This document shows positions 55,811 to 64,000 of a stretch of DNA of 64,000 nt, one piece after another. The notes under the pieces were generated by a model. That model had not been told where the DNA came from. It searched no databases and saw nothing but the letters and a program-made list of their open reading frames with translations. The translations under genes and the position numbers were made by a program. This DNA is from Ruminococcus sp. HUN007 (GTDB taxonomy: Bacteria > Bacillota > Clostridia > Oscillospirales > Ruminococcaceae), in assembly GCF_000712055.1 (NCBI RefSeq), contig NZ_JOOA01000002.1, forward strand, positions 310,001 through 374,000, written 5' to 3'. Numbering within the stretch: position 1 is the stretch's first letter; each line of letters opens with the position of its first letter.

Positions 55811-57874
55811 TTATTTGTTTATCTTAACAGATACCGTTTCAGTACCTGTAAGTTTTCTGCTTAATTCATCCGGCTGTGAAATACCGGCGTAAAGTGTGAA
55901 TTCCTTTCCGTCGAGGGAACGGGTTCCGTCTTCGTGTACAGCTGTGAAAGATCTGTCTTCGATCTTAACTGAAACTGTCTTCTTTTCACCCTTTTTAAGG
56001 TCTACTCTTGCAAATCCGCAGAGGCTGTGGTTCGGAACTGCATCGGCTGATGTATCCTTAATGTAGAACTGAACTATTTCCCCGGTATCAAAGTTACCGG
56101 TATTTTCAACAGTAACAGTTGCGGTACCGTCAGCAAATGAAAGATCTGAAACCTTTGTCTTTGAATATGTAAGGCCGTATCCGAACGGATAAAGAACATT
56201 TCCTTCAGCGTAGCGGTATGTTCTGTTCTTCATGCTGTAGTCCGTAAACTCAGGAAGCTTTGAAGCATCTTCGTAGAAAGTAACCGGAAGTTTGCCTGAA
56301 GGTGAAACATTTCCGAAAAGAATATCAGCAAGAGCTGTACCGCCGAACTGTCCCGGATACCATGCATGGATGAGTGCATCCGGTTCTTCTTCAATATTGA
56401 TCGCACTGCCTGTAGCATTTACGATAATTACCGGCTTACCTGTTCCGAGAACCGCTTTTATAAGCTTTCTCTGTGTCTCAGGAAGTCTGAGATCCGGCTT
56501 GTCACCTGAACAGAATTCATTGCCTGTATCGCCTTCCTCGCCTTCAAGTGTTGCGTTAAGACCAACACAGAGGATAACGACATCAGAATTTTCAGCAGCT
56601 ATTACAGCTTCTGCAAGTCTGTCATCAGCTACTGCAAGATTCATTACCCTGTCCTTGAAGAGGGCTGAACCTTCGGAGTAGAAAATACGACCGTCAAATG
56701 CATTTCTGATACCTTCAAGGAAAGTAACATATTCATCTGCACGTCCGCAGTAGTTTCCTTCGAGAGCTTCACGGCTGTCTGCATTAGGACCGATAACAGC
56801 TATCGACTTTAAACTGCTTTTGGCAAGCGGAAGGATTCCATTGTTCTTAAGAAGTACCATTGATCTGCGTGAGCATTCAAGCGCAACCTTCTTGTGTTTC
56901 TTACATCCGACAACGTCGTACGGAATACTGTCAAACTCAGTGCCTTCCTCGAACATTCCGAGTCTTGCTCTGGTTCTCATTGCATGAACACAGGCTTTTC
57001 TTATATCTTCAGGTTCTATAAGTCCTTCTTCAAGTGCTTCAAGAATATGAAGATAAGTATTGCCGCAGTTTATGTCACATCCTGCTTTCAGCGCCATTGC
57101 AGCTGATTCAGGAGCTGTGCTTGTTACCTTGTGCGATGTGTGGAAGTCTCTGATCGCCCAGCAGTCTGAAACGAAGTAACCGTCAAAGTTCCATTCCTTA
57201 AGCTTACCCATAAGGAATTTACTTGCACATGCCGGTTCGCCGTTTACTCTGTTGTAGGCTCCCATGACACCTTCAACGCCTGCGTCTTCGATAAGTTCTC
57301 TGAAAGCAGGGAGATAAGTTTCTTCCATGTCCTTCGGTGATGCCACAGCATCAAATTCATGTCTTAAATTTTCCGGACCGCTGTGAACTGCAAGATGCTT
57401 TGCACAGGCAGCAGTTTTAAGAAATTCACCTTTTCCCTGAAGACCTCTTACAAAGGCGGAGCCGAGTTTACCTGTAAGGAACGGATCCTCACCGTATGTT
57501 TCCTGTCCTCTGCCCCATCTCGGGTCTCTGAAAATGTTGATATTTGGTGACCAGAGTGTGAGTCCCTTGTAAATATCGCGGTCTTCGTGTCCTGAATACG
57601 CATTGTACATTGCTCTCGCTTCAGTTGAAATTACGTCTGCGACTTCTTCAAGGAATTTATCATCGAACATTGCAGCAAGCCCGATTGCCTGCGGGAACAT
57701 GGTTGCTGAACCTGCTCTTGCAACGCCGTGAAGTGCTTCACTCCACCAGTTGTATGCCTTAAGTCCTGCCTTTTCATTTGCCGGAGCATCGTATTTAAGC
57801 TGTTCAGCCTGCTCCTCAGTAGTCATTTTTGCAGTGATTTCCTCTGCCTTCTGCTGAAAATAGTTTTTATCCAT
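55811..57874 (-). CDS. GH3 beta-xylosidase / beta-glucosidase
   Basis: The protein has 687 residues and no signal peptide, so cytoplasmic. The N-terminal GH3 barrel has 'NINIFRDPRWGRGQETYGED', 'KHLAVHSGPE' and the nucleophile Asp237 in 'YFVSDCWAI'. The second GH3 domain begins at about 310 ('SRRSMVLLKNNGILPL'), and a fibronectin-III-like C-terminus at about 595. The operon with xylA and xylB makes beta-xylosidase (xylo-oligosaccharides to xylose) the most likely activity. ATG 57874 with AGAGGAG is chosen over the in-frame TTG at 57892. Confidence 0.9.
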   Translation of the reverse strand: MDKNYFQQKAEEITAKMTTEEQAEQLKYDAPANEKAGLKAYNWWSEALHGVARAGSATMFPQAIGLAAMFDDKFLEEVADVISTEARAMYNAYSGHEDRDIYKGLTLWSPNINIFRDPRWGRGQETYGEDPFLTGKLGSAFVRGLQGKGEFLKTAACAKHLAVHSGPENLRHEFDAVASPKDMEETYLPAFRELIEDAGVEGVMGAYNRVNGEPACASKFLMGKLKEWNFDGYFVSDCWAIRDFHTSHKVTSTAPESAAMALKAGCDINCGNTYLHILEALEEGLIEPEDIRKACVHAMRTRARLGMFEEGTEFDSIPYDVVGCKKHKKVALECSRRSMVLLKNNGILPLAKSSLKSIAVIGPNADSREALEGNYCGRADEYVTFLEGIRNAFDGRIFYSEGSALFKDRVMNLAVADDRLAEAVIAAENSDVVILCVGLNATLEGEEGDTGNEFCSGDKPDLRLPETQRKLIKAVLGTGKPVIIVNATGSAINIEEEPDALIHAWYPGQFGGTALADILFGNVSPSGKLPVTFYEDASKLPEFTDYSMKNRTYRYAEGNVLYPFGYGLTYSKTKVSDLSFADGTATVTVENTGNFDTGEIVQFYIKDTSADAVPNHSLCGFARVDLKKGEKKTVSVKIEDRSFTAVHEDGTRSLDGKEFTLYAGISQPDELSRKLTGTETVSVKINK

Positions 57875-57892
57875 CAGCGCTCCTCTTTTCAA

Positions 57893-58741
57893 TCATCTCT
57901 TTTTAATTTCCCAGACTTCATTTATCACTGCTGATTCGCCAGGAGCATATTCTCTTTCATCTCCTACAACTTCACATTCGATAAATTTTTCGTTGGTATA
58001 TGTTTCAAAGTTGCATCCGAAATCAGGATAATTCTTTTCCGGATCATACTTGTCAAACCTTTTGATATATATCTGATTTCCGCATGCGTACATTGCCTGA
58101 CCGGAAACTACATTGAATCCGGCCTTGAAAGCATGTGCTATTGTCGGATCCATGCGAAGAACCGCCCTGCCGTCATTCAGTGAAAAACGAATGTCGTGGA
58201 TCTCGGAATAAGGCCAGAGTGCAATCGTTCTGTTCGGAAGATAACCGGTATCTTCTGTATTAAGATCAATGTACTCGGTGCCGCCCGGAGCAAGTCCGGT
58301 TATTGACCAGGGTGCAAACTTAAGCGGTGAATCAGAAACATTAACTATTGTATTCTTTACATTCAGTGTTTCATCATCGTTGAAACTGATCTCTATTGAA
58401 TACTGTGTGCCGAAAGGAGTCGGTTCCGCAGTCAGAACAACCTTTTCATCTGTAACATCAGCCTTTACAGGTCTGTTGTCCGGATAATAAGTTTCAGGTA
58501 CTATTTCAGGAGAACGCCATAATCTGTGTCCGCCGTATGTGTACCAGGTGCCGTATCCTTCAACGTCCAGACTGAAGTCGCGGTTAATGTCTTCAAAAAG
58601 AATGTTTTCTTCGTCTTTCAGTCCGTAATAAATAATTCTCGGTCCGTATTCAAGTGATGCCATTACAAGTATGTTTTCTGTTTCCATACAGAGGCATCTG
58701 CCGAAATTTTTATATTCCGTTTCGCTGTGAGTAAACTTCAT
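57893..58741 (-). CDS. Mutarotase-like (aldose 1-epimerase fold) protein of unknown function
   Basis: The protein has 282 residues and is all-beta. It lacks the classical galactose mutarotase active-site signature, but 'SLEYGPRIIYYGLKDEENIL', 'GGHRLWRSPE' and 'FAPWSITGLAPGG' match the DUF4380-like sugar-binding group. GGGAGGATTATGT precedes the ATG. It is first gene of the xylose operon, directly joined to the GH3 gene. A role in interconverting anomers of, or acting on, xylose or xylo-oligosaccharides is inferred from position only. Confidence 0.7.
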   Translation of the reverse strand: MKFTHSETEYKNFGRCLCMETENILVMASLEYGPRIIYYGLKDEENILFEDINRDFSLDVEGYGTWYTYGGHRLWRSPEIVPETYYPDNRPVKADVTDEKVVLTAEPTPFGTQYSIEISFNDDETLNVKNTIVNVSDSPLKFAPWSITGLAPGGTEYIDLNTEDTGYLPNRTIALWPYSEIHDIRFSLNDGRAVLRMDPTIAHAFKAGFNVVSGQAMYACGNQIYIKRFDKYDPEKNYPDFGCNFETYTNEKFIECEVVGDEREYAPGESAVINEVWEIKKR

Positions 58742-59022
58742 ACATAATCCTCCCGTTCCGTTAAATGTTTTTTGGGCACAATTCTGATTGGTGTATGTGT
58801 ATATTATAATATACCGTGGCTAAAATTACTTATCATAATTTGCGGTATATTATATTATTAATTGCTTTGATTTTCAAAAAGTGCGCCTTGAATATTGCAT
58901 ATCTTACGTAGTTGTGTTATAATTCAATAAAAGGCGATCGAAATATCAGTCAAAACGAGTTCTGATATCAGCAATTTATAAGAGCAAATACATATTAAAA
59001 AATGACATGGAGTGATAGTGAT

Positions 59023-59889
59023 ATGATCCAGCATCTCAACGGCGACTTCGAGACAGTCGAATTCGGCAACAATGGTTTTATACTACTGTATGATAACGTT
59101 GAAAATGAAGATTACCCTATGCACTGGCATAATGCAATAGAAATCATTATGCCTCTTATCAACGATTTCAGAGTAACTGCGGGCGGAAAAAGCTATGAAC
59201 TTAAGGAACGTGAAATAATAATAATTCCTCCCGGAGAGCTTCACTCGATGATCGCACCTGATCACGGTCAGAGGATCATCTTCCAGTGCAGCAGCAGTGT
59301 TCTGAATGATTTTGCACCTTTAAGTGTAATTTCTGCTTTGTTTACTGACATAACAGTGATCGACAGCAATTCACCGGAATATCAGAAAAGTGTGGCAAAA
59401 AAAGCTATGCTTGAGATCTATGACGAATACTTTAAAAAAGATGAACTTTCAGAACTTAAGATATATCTGAAACTCATTAATATGTTTGTTCACCTTCACG
59501 AAGGTGCCGCATCCGAAAAGCGTGATCTTATGGGATGTACTTCAGTGAAGCTGAATGAATACAGCGAACGTTTCGGTGCAGTAAAAAAATACATCGAAAA
59601 GAATTACATGGAGGATATTTCGCTGGATACTCTGGCCGAGATCGCAGGATACAGCAAATATCACTTCTCACGGATTTTCAAGCAGTACACGGGCTCATCT
59701 CATATCGAATACGTAAACAAGACACGTATCAACGTTGCACAGAAACTTCTTCTTGATCCTTCGATTTCGATCACTGAAGTTGCCATGAATTCAGGATTTA
59801 CAAGCATTACCTCATTTAATCGTGTTTTCAAGGAAATAAAGCACTGCACACCTTCTGAATTCAAGAAATTCTATAAAAATTCAGACTGA
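59023..59889 (+). CDS. AraC-family regulator with cupin sensor, probable xylose-operon activator
   Basis: The protein has 288 residues. The N-terminal cupin (about 15-100: 'YPMHWHNAIEIIMPLI', 'IIIPPGELHSM') should bind sugar. The C-terminal double HTH (about 188-286) has 'SLDTLAEIAGYSKYHFSRIF' and 'SITEVAMNSGFTSITSFNRV'. ATG 59023 is chosen because TGGAGTG lies 10 bases before it; ATG 59002 has no ribosome site. It is divergent from the xylose operon across a 260-base A+T-rich gap, the usual arrangement for a local activator. Confidence 0.85.
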   Translation: MIQHLNGDFETVEFGNNGFILLYDNVENEDYPMHWHNAIEIIMPLINDFRVTAGGKSYELKEREIIIIPPGELHSMIAPDHGQRIIFQCSSSVLNDFAPLSVISALFTDITVIDSNSPEYQKSVAKKAMLEIYDEYFKKDELSELKIYLKLINMFVHLHEGAASEKRDLMGCTSVKLNEYSERFGAVKKYIEKNYMEDISLDTLAEIAGYSKYHFSRIFKQYTGSSHIEYVNKTRINVAQKLLLDPSISITEVAMNSGFTSITSFNRVFKEIKHCTPSEFKKFYKNSD

Positions 59890-59919
59890 TAAAAATCCGT
59901 GCTGCAGAATACAAAAAAC

Positions 59920-59955
59920 ACCGGAGCCGTTCTCCTGTTACCGCTCCGGTTTATG
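59920..59955 (+). terminator. Terminator of the AraC gene
   Basis: The stem ACCGGAGC / GCTCCGGT is followed by TTATG. It is a modest hairpin 30 bases after the stop. Confidence 0.6.
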
Positions 59956-59971
59956 ATTATTAATGTAAAAA

Positions 59972-60010
59972 AACAAGAGGACAGAATTCCGGTTCTGTCC
60001 TCTTGTTTTA
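59972..60010. terminator. Bidirectional terminator
   Basis: The stem AACAAGAGGACAGAA / TTCTGTCCTCTTGTT has A and T runs on either side. It lies between the AraC gene and the leftward small membrane protein. Confidence 0.85.
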
Positions 60011-60032
60011 TCTTATGTGTTATGATACATGA

Positions 60033-60206
60033 TCACTTTTTGTCGTCTTTATTCTTAGGCTTGCTGCTGAGTACAAGACATGCTACGATAAGCACTACAG
60101 CAATGATCGCTACGATCACAGGTGTTTTCATGTTTCTGGTGTCACCTATTACCGGATAAGGTATCGTAAGAAGTCCGGCAGCAAGAGACATAATATTAAA
60201 AGCCAT
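60033..60206 (-). CDS. Small single-pass membrane protein (57 residues)
   Basis: It starts at ATG 60206 with GCGAGGAT upstream and stops at 60033-60035. The sequence has a mildly hydrophobic N-terminus (MAFNIMSLAAGLL), then a strong membrane segment (about 28-46, 'VIVAIIAVVLIVACLVL') and a Lys/Asp cytoplasmic tail (PKNKDDKK). I do not recognise a family. Small proteins of this layout occur in many Ruminococcaceae. The strong terminator 20 bases downstream supports it being a real transcript. The 60207-60445 gap upstream holds no gene that I can see, only a small hairpin at 60257-60284. Confidence 0.6.
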   Translation of the reverse strand: MAFNIMSLAAGLLTIPYPVIGDTRNMKTPVIVAIIAVVLIVACLVLSSKPKNKDDKK

Positions 60207-60445
60207 TTTATAATCCTCGCTTTCTAAAATTCTTTGATAACGGAAACCTGATCATGCCGGAAACTAAAATTTCAGTATTTCCGGATGCGGATTATCGGAT
60301 GTTATATCCTCATTCCGTTTATGACCGGTGCATCTCCTTTATATATTATATCACAGGTAAATGCGCTTTGGAATAGCATAACTGCCATTTATAAGAAATC
60401 GAACGTAAAAATTTCTGCCGATTATTTAAAAATATTTATGCAATG

Positions 60446-61640
60446 TCACTCCAGCTCTGCTTTGATCTTGTCAAGTATCCTTGACGCTGTCTCATCCTTG
60501 CTGAGAAGCGGAAGCTCTGTTTCAGAGTCAGCAGTTATCATCGTGACAATATTGGTGTCTCCGGCAAAACCTGCTCCCGACTGTTTAAGATTATTGGCGC
60601 ATATCATGTCAATTTTCTTTTTTCTGAGTTTGGCCCTTGAATTTTCAAGCATGTTCTCCGTTTCCATCGAAAATCCGCAGATGAACTGTCCTTCACGCCT
60701 GTGCTCGCCGAGATACGCAAGTATATCCTGTGTGCGTTCAAGCGGAATACTCATGTCATCATCTTTTTTTCTTGATCTTCTGGTCACTCACAAAAGCCGG
60801 TCTGTAGTCCGCTACTGCTGCCGACTTGATGATTATGTCGCAGTCTCCGGAATTATCGCGTACTGCCTCAAACATATCTTTTGCGGAAACGACATCGATA
60901 ACATTTACAAACGGCGGAACTTCAGCTGTCGCAGGTCCTTTTACCAGAATAACCTCCGCTCCCCTGAGCATGGCCTGCCTTGCAATGGCAAATCCCATCT
61001 TGCCGCTTGAATGATTGGAAATATATCTTACAGGATCAAGTGCTTCCTGAGTAGGACCCGCTGTAACAAGTATCTTTCTGCCCTTAAGATCCTTTTCGCA
61101 GGCTATTTCCCTCAGTACGTGATCCACAAGTACCTTTTCCGAAGGAAGCTTTCCCTTTCCGCTGTCACGGCATGCAAGGAATCCGTCATCCGGTTCAATG
61201 AAATGATAACCGAATCTTTTCAGCTTTTCAATGTTATCCTGAACTATCGGATTTTCGTACATCGCAGTATTCATTGCCGGTGCGAAATATACCGGCGCCT
61301 TCGTCGCCATGATAGTTGTGGAGAGCATATCGTCGGCAATTCCGGAAGCTGTTTTTCCGATTATGTTTGCCGTTGCCGGAGCAATGAGAAAAATATCAGC
61401 CTTTTTCGCAAGCGATACGTGAGCTACATGAAACTGAAAGTTTCTGTCGAACGTATCGACAAGGCACTTGTTATTTGTAATGGTTTCGAAAGCAATAGGA
61501 TTAATAAAATTCACAGCGTTCTGAGTCATTATAACATGAACGTCACAGTGAAGTTTTACAAGCATACTTGCTATATTTGCAGCTTTGTATGCCGCAATGG
61601 AACCAGTAACACCTATTACTGCACATTTTCCTGTAAGCAT
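60446..61640 (-). CDS. coaBC: Bifunctional phosphopantothenoylcysteine decarboxylase / synthase, frame broken once
   Basis: The CoaC flavoprotein half is 'VIGVTGSIAAYKAANIASML', 'LIAPATANIIGK' and 'FAPAMNTAMYENP'. The CoaB half begins 'ILVTAGPTQEALDPVRYISN' and 'SAAVADYRP'. The frame ends prematurely at a Lys-rich stretch. Removing one base from the T7 run at 60764-60770 gives 'DQKIKKKDDDMSIPLERTQD' and the rest of CoaB, making 397 residues. The enzyme joins phosphopantothenate to cysteine and decarboxylates the product. AAGGAGATG precedes the start. It is the downstream gene of the panB-panC-panD-coaBC block. Confidence 0.9.
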
Positions 61641-61685
61641 AATTTCATCTCCTTATTTCCGGTAAACCGGATCACCATAAAACAA

Positions 61686-61711
61686 GTGCAGGGTAAACGT
61701 ACACCCTGCAC
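61686..61711 (-). terminator. Hairpin between panD and coaBC
   Basis: The stem GTGCAGGGT / ACCCTGCAC is followed on the minus strand by TTGTTTTA. It may end or attenuate panBCD transcription before coaBC. Confidence 0.65.
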
Positions 61712-61723
61712 AGCAATCTTATC

Positions 61724-62128
61724 TTATGACAGTTCTGCCATCTGTTCAGTCAGCAGACCGTGTTTTTCATAATGGTGAATGCTCTTAATACCATTATTTT
61801 CATCTACAAAGACAACTGTCGGTCTGTGTGTCTTTGCCTCATCCGGAGTCATTGATGTATATGTCATGATTATTACAAGATCTCCCGGTTCAACGCATCT
61901 TGCTGCAGCACCGTTAAGGCACACTACTCCTGAACCAGGCTTACCTGCGATAACATATGTTTCAAGTCTGTTTCCATTGTTGATATCAACTATCTGAACC
62001 TGTTCGTATTCAAGAATACCAGCGGCCTCCATAAGATCTGAGTCTATGGTAACACTCCCTACATAGTTGAGTTCAGCCTGTGTGACAACAGCACGGTGTA
62101 TCTTGCTCTTGAGCATTGTTAATTCCAT
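61724..62128 (-). CDS. panD: Aspartate 1-decarboxylase
   Basis: The protein has 134 residues. '[20 protein letters not shown]' is typical. The self-cleavage site is Gly24-Ser25, where Ser becomes the pyruvoyl group, then '[10 protein letters not shown]'. '[14 protein letters not shown]' is the second signature. It makes beta-alanine from aspartate. AAGGGG overlaps the panC stop and is placed for ATG 62128, with seven bases between genes. Confidence 0.95.
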   Translation of the reverse strand: MELTMLKSKIHRAVVTQAELNYVGSVTIDSDLMEAAGILEYEQVQIVDINNGNRLETYVIAGKPGSGVVCLNGAAARCVEPGDLVIIMTYTSMTPDEAKTHRPTVVFVDENNGIKSIHHYEKHGLLTEQMAELS

Positions 62129-62135
62129 TTAGTAA

Positions 62136-62984
62136 TTATTCCCCTTCGTAGAAATAGTTATCAATGAGTCTTGTCTTTCCGATATATACAGCCATGGCAA
62201 CCAGAGCACTGTCAGTAAACTTCGTGATCTGCTGCATAGTATCAAGTGAAACTACCTTGATGTAGTCGATCTTTGCGAGAGGTTCAGCATTTACGATATC
62301 TGTCATCTGTGAGATAATATCGGCACTTTCACGTACACCGGACTTTATAAGTTCCTCAGCTTTGCGTACAGCCTTTGAAAGAACAAGGGCAGCCTTACGT
62401 TCTTCTGCATTAAGATATGTATTTCTTGAACTCTTTGCAAGGCCGTCATCTTCCCTTACTATAGGACAGCCGATTATCTCGATGTCCATATTGAGATCAG
62501 TTACCATTCTCTTTATAACTGCAAGCTGCTGGGCATCCTTCTTGCCGAAATATGCTCTGTCAGGCTTTACGATATTGAAAAGCTTGGTTACAACTGTGCA
62601 CACGCCTCTGAAATGAACAGGTCTTGTAAGACCGCAGAGTTCTTCTGTAAGAAGATGCATGTCAACAAATGACTGGAAGTTGTCCGTGTACATCTCCTCC
62701 GGCTCCGGAGCGAAAATGAGATCAGCACCGGCTTCAAGGCACTTTGCCTTGTCACGTTCGAGGTCTCTCGGATATGTTGCAAGGTCTTCAGTCGGACCGA
62801 ACTGCATAGGGTTAAGGAAAATACTTACCACTACTCTGTCGTTTCCCTTGTCAGCGGCCTTTATAAGGCTCTGGTGTCCTTCGTGAAGATATCCCATTGT
62901 CGGAACGAAACCAACAGTAAGACCTTCTTTTTTCCACTGTTTAACAGTTTCTCTTACTTCCTTAATTGTTTTTACAACGATCAC
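62136..62984 (-). CDS. panC: Pantothenate synthetase
   Basis: The protein has 282 residues. It starts at GTG 62984 with AAAGAGG upstream. 'VPTMGYLHEGHQSLI' (HxGH), 'FLNPMQFGP', 'YFGKKDAQQLAVIKRM' and 'DGLAKSSRNTYL' (KMSKS-like) are intact. It joins pantoate and beta-alanine with ATP. It lies 20 bases after panB and 7 before panD. Confidence 0.95.
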   Translation of the reverse strand: MIVVKTIKEVRETVKQWKKEGLTVGFVPTMGYLHEGHQSLIKAADKGNDRVVVSIFLNPMQFGPTEDLATYPRDLERDKAKCLEAGADLIFAPEPEEMYTDNFQSFVDMHLLTEELCGLTRPVHFRGVCTVVTKLFNIVKPDRAYFGKKDAQQLAVIKRMVTDLNMDIEIIGCPIVREDDGLAKSSRNTYLNAEERKAALVLSKAVRKAEELIKSGVRESADIISQMTDIVNAEPLAKIDYIKVVSLDTMQQITKFTDSALVAMAVYIGKTRLIDNYFYEGE

Positions 62985-63004
62985 TTTGAAAACCTCTTTC
63001 TGTT

Positions 63005-63862
63005 TTAAATATTATCGATCTCCTGCAGTTTTTCTGCAAGCTTTTCATAATCCGTTGTGTCTTCTGTCCTGAATGAATGTGCCTTGTCCGGAAAAGCACC
63101 TGACTGCATTTCAGAAATATATGCTGCAAAAGCAGCTTTCATGTCAGCGCCTACATCTGCAAATTTCTTTGCGAACTTCGGTGTAAAATCAGGAAACATT
63201 CCGAGCATGTCCTGATAAACCAGTACCTGACCGTCACATCCGGCTCCGGCTCCGATACCGATCGTCGGAACGGAAAGCCTCTTTGTAATATATTCCGCAA
63301 GCTTTGCAGGTACACACTCAAGAGTTACCATGCTGGCACCAGCCTTTTCGACTGCAAGTGCGTCTTTTATAAGTTTAAGGGCAGCAGCTTCATCCTTGCC
63401 CTGAAGTTTGAATCCTCCGAACATGTTGACCGACTGAGGAGTCATGCCGAGATGAGCAACTACAGGGATCGAAGCTTCTGTAATAGCTTTTATCTGCGGG
63501 CACACAGACTCTCCGCCTTCAAGCTTTACAGCATTGGCACGGCCTTCCTTCATGAGTCTTCCGGCATTTACAACAGCATCGTAAACTGAAGTCTGGTATG
63601 ACATAAACGGCATGTCAGCAACAATAAATGCGTTTTTAGCACCTCTTGCTACTGCAGCTGTATGATGTATCATATCCTCCATTGTTACAGACAGCGTATC
63701 TTCATAACCGAGAATTGTCATTCCGAGTGAATCGCCTATAAGGATCGAATTGATCCCGGCTTCATCCATAAGCTTTGCAGTTGAATAATCATAAGCTGTG
63801 AGCATGGAGATCTTAACACCGTTTTTCTTCTGCTCCTTAAGTGTCGCGATAGTATTTTTCAT
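63005..63862 (-). CDS. panB: Ketopantoate hydroxymethyltransferase
   Basis: The protein has 285 residues. The motifs are '[17 protein letters not shown]', '[14 protein letters not shown]', '[16 protein letters not shown]' and '[19 protein letters not shown]'. It adds a hydroxymethyl group from methylene-tetrahydrofolate to ketoisovalerate, linking the folate operon's product to CoA synthesis. TTAAGGAGAC precedes the ATG. It is the first gene of the pantothenate block; the rest of the window (63863-64000) is its promoter region, with no further gene visible. Confidence 0.96.
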   Translation of the reverse strand: MKNTIATLKEQKKNGVKISMLTAYDYSTAKLMDEAGINSILIGDSLGMTILGYEDTLSVTMEDMIHHTAAVARGAKNAFIVADMPFMSYQTSVYDAVVNAGRLMKEGRANAVKLEGGESVCPQIKAITEASIPVVAHLGMTPQSVNMFGGFKLQGKDEAAALKLIKDALAVEKAGASMVTLECVPAKLAEYITKRLSVPTIGIGAGAGCDGQVLVYQDMLGMFPDFTPKFAKKFADVGADMKAAFAAYISEMQSGAFPDKAHSFRTEDTTDYEKLAEKLQEIDNI

Positions 63863-64000
63863 TATATTAAAGTCTCCTTACCGATTAAAATTATTAAGGA
63901 CCTTCTTCAATGCACAACTTTAAGTATAGCACAGCGCAGTGAAAAAGTCAAAGAATGATGTTACCTGTTGTCGATTTTTTCCGGATACATATCATGATGC

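Overview
The window looks like chromosome of a Gram-positive, plant-fibre-degrading anaerobe of the Ruminococcus type, probably close to R. flavefaciens. The grounds are four secreted proteins with dockerin modules (a leucine-rich-repeat/PEBP fusion, a pectate lyase, a CAP-domain protein and a GH5 cellulase), a xylose/xyloside operon, lipoproteins with Thr/Val-rich linkers, and Clostridia-style gene organisation with strong AGGAGG ribosome sites. Species assignment is inference. I see no tRNA, rRNA, CRISPR array, transposase or phage genes.

Layout. 1-11.2 kb holds surface proteins: lipoproteins, a dockerin-LRR-PEBP protein, a PL1 pectate lyase-dockerin, a HAD phosphatase, a remarkable Met/Gln/Asn/Gly/Tyr repeat protein and a CPBP membrane protease. 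11.3-19.7 kb is a signalling block: a U32-like protein, a degenerate-GGDEF/EAL protein, a beta-propeller/HD-GYP protein and an FHA protein. 19.9-24.4 kb is a housekeeping operon read leftward (DUF951, prfA, Sua5/TsaC, coaE, M18 aminopeptidase). 24.6-30.2 kb has a Wzz-like chain-length protein and a folate operon (folC, HD protein, folP, folB-folK fusion, folA). 30.4-40.9 kb is mixed: amidohydrolase, adenosine deaminase, an HTH-AlaA aminotransferase fusion, a DUF4353 lipoprotein, a HerA-like ATPase, pyrophosphatase, a CAP-dockerin protein, a MATE exporter and an AraC remnant. 41-46.9 kb has the GH5 cellulase, a YhaN/SbcC-like ATPase, a YfcE-like phosphoesterase and QueH. 47-51 kb is an accessory, partly A+T-rich island: an AlbA_2/Schlafen-type regulator with a 21-base tandem repeat, a zinc-ribbon protein with a PD-(D/E)xK-like motif plus hydrophobic segments, and a small acidic protein. 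52.8-59.9 kb is the xylose operon (mutarotase-like protein, GH3, xylA, xylB) with a divergent AraC regulator. 60-63.9 kb makes pantothenate and CoA (panB, panC, panD, coaBC).

Two window-wide patterns matter. First, nine genes, many of them housekeeping, are each broken by exactly one extra base in an A or T run; removing that base restores a full-length family member every time. These are annotated as single genes; sequencing or assembly error is the simplest explanation. Second, a roughly 110-base palindromic, MITE/REP-like element occurs four times plus one fragment, and one copy sits in the loop of a terminator hairpin.

The best candidate for something undescribed is the 46.98-50.96 kb island, above all the zinc-ribbon/nuclease-like/membrane protein at 48990-50513. 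Next are the Met-rich repeat protein at 8385-9668 and a recurring inverted repeat (AGTAAACG, 14-15 bases, CGTTTACT) upstream of surface-protein genes.
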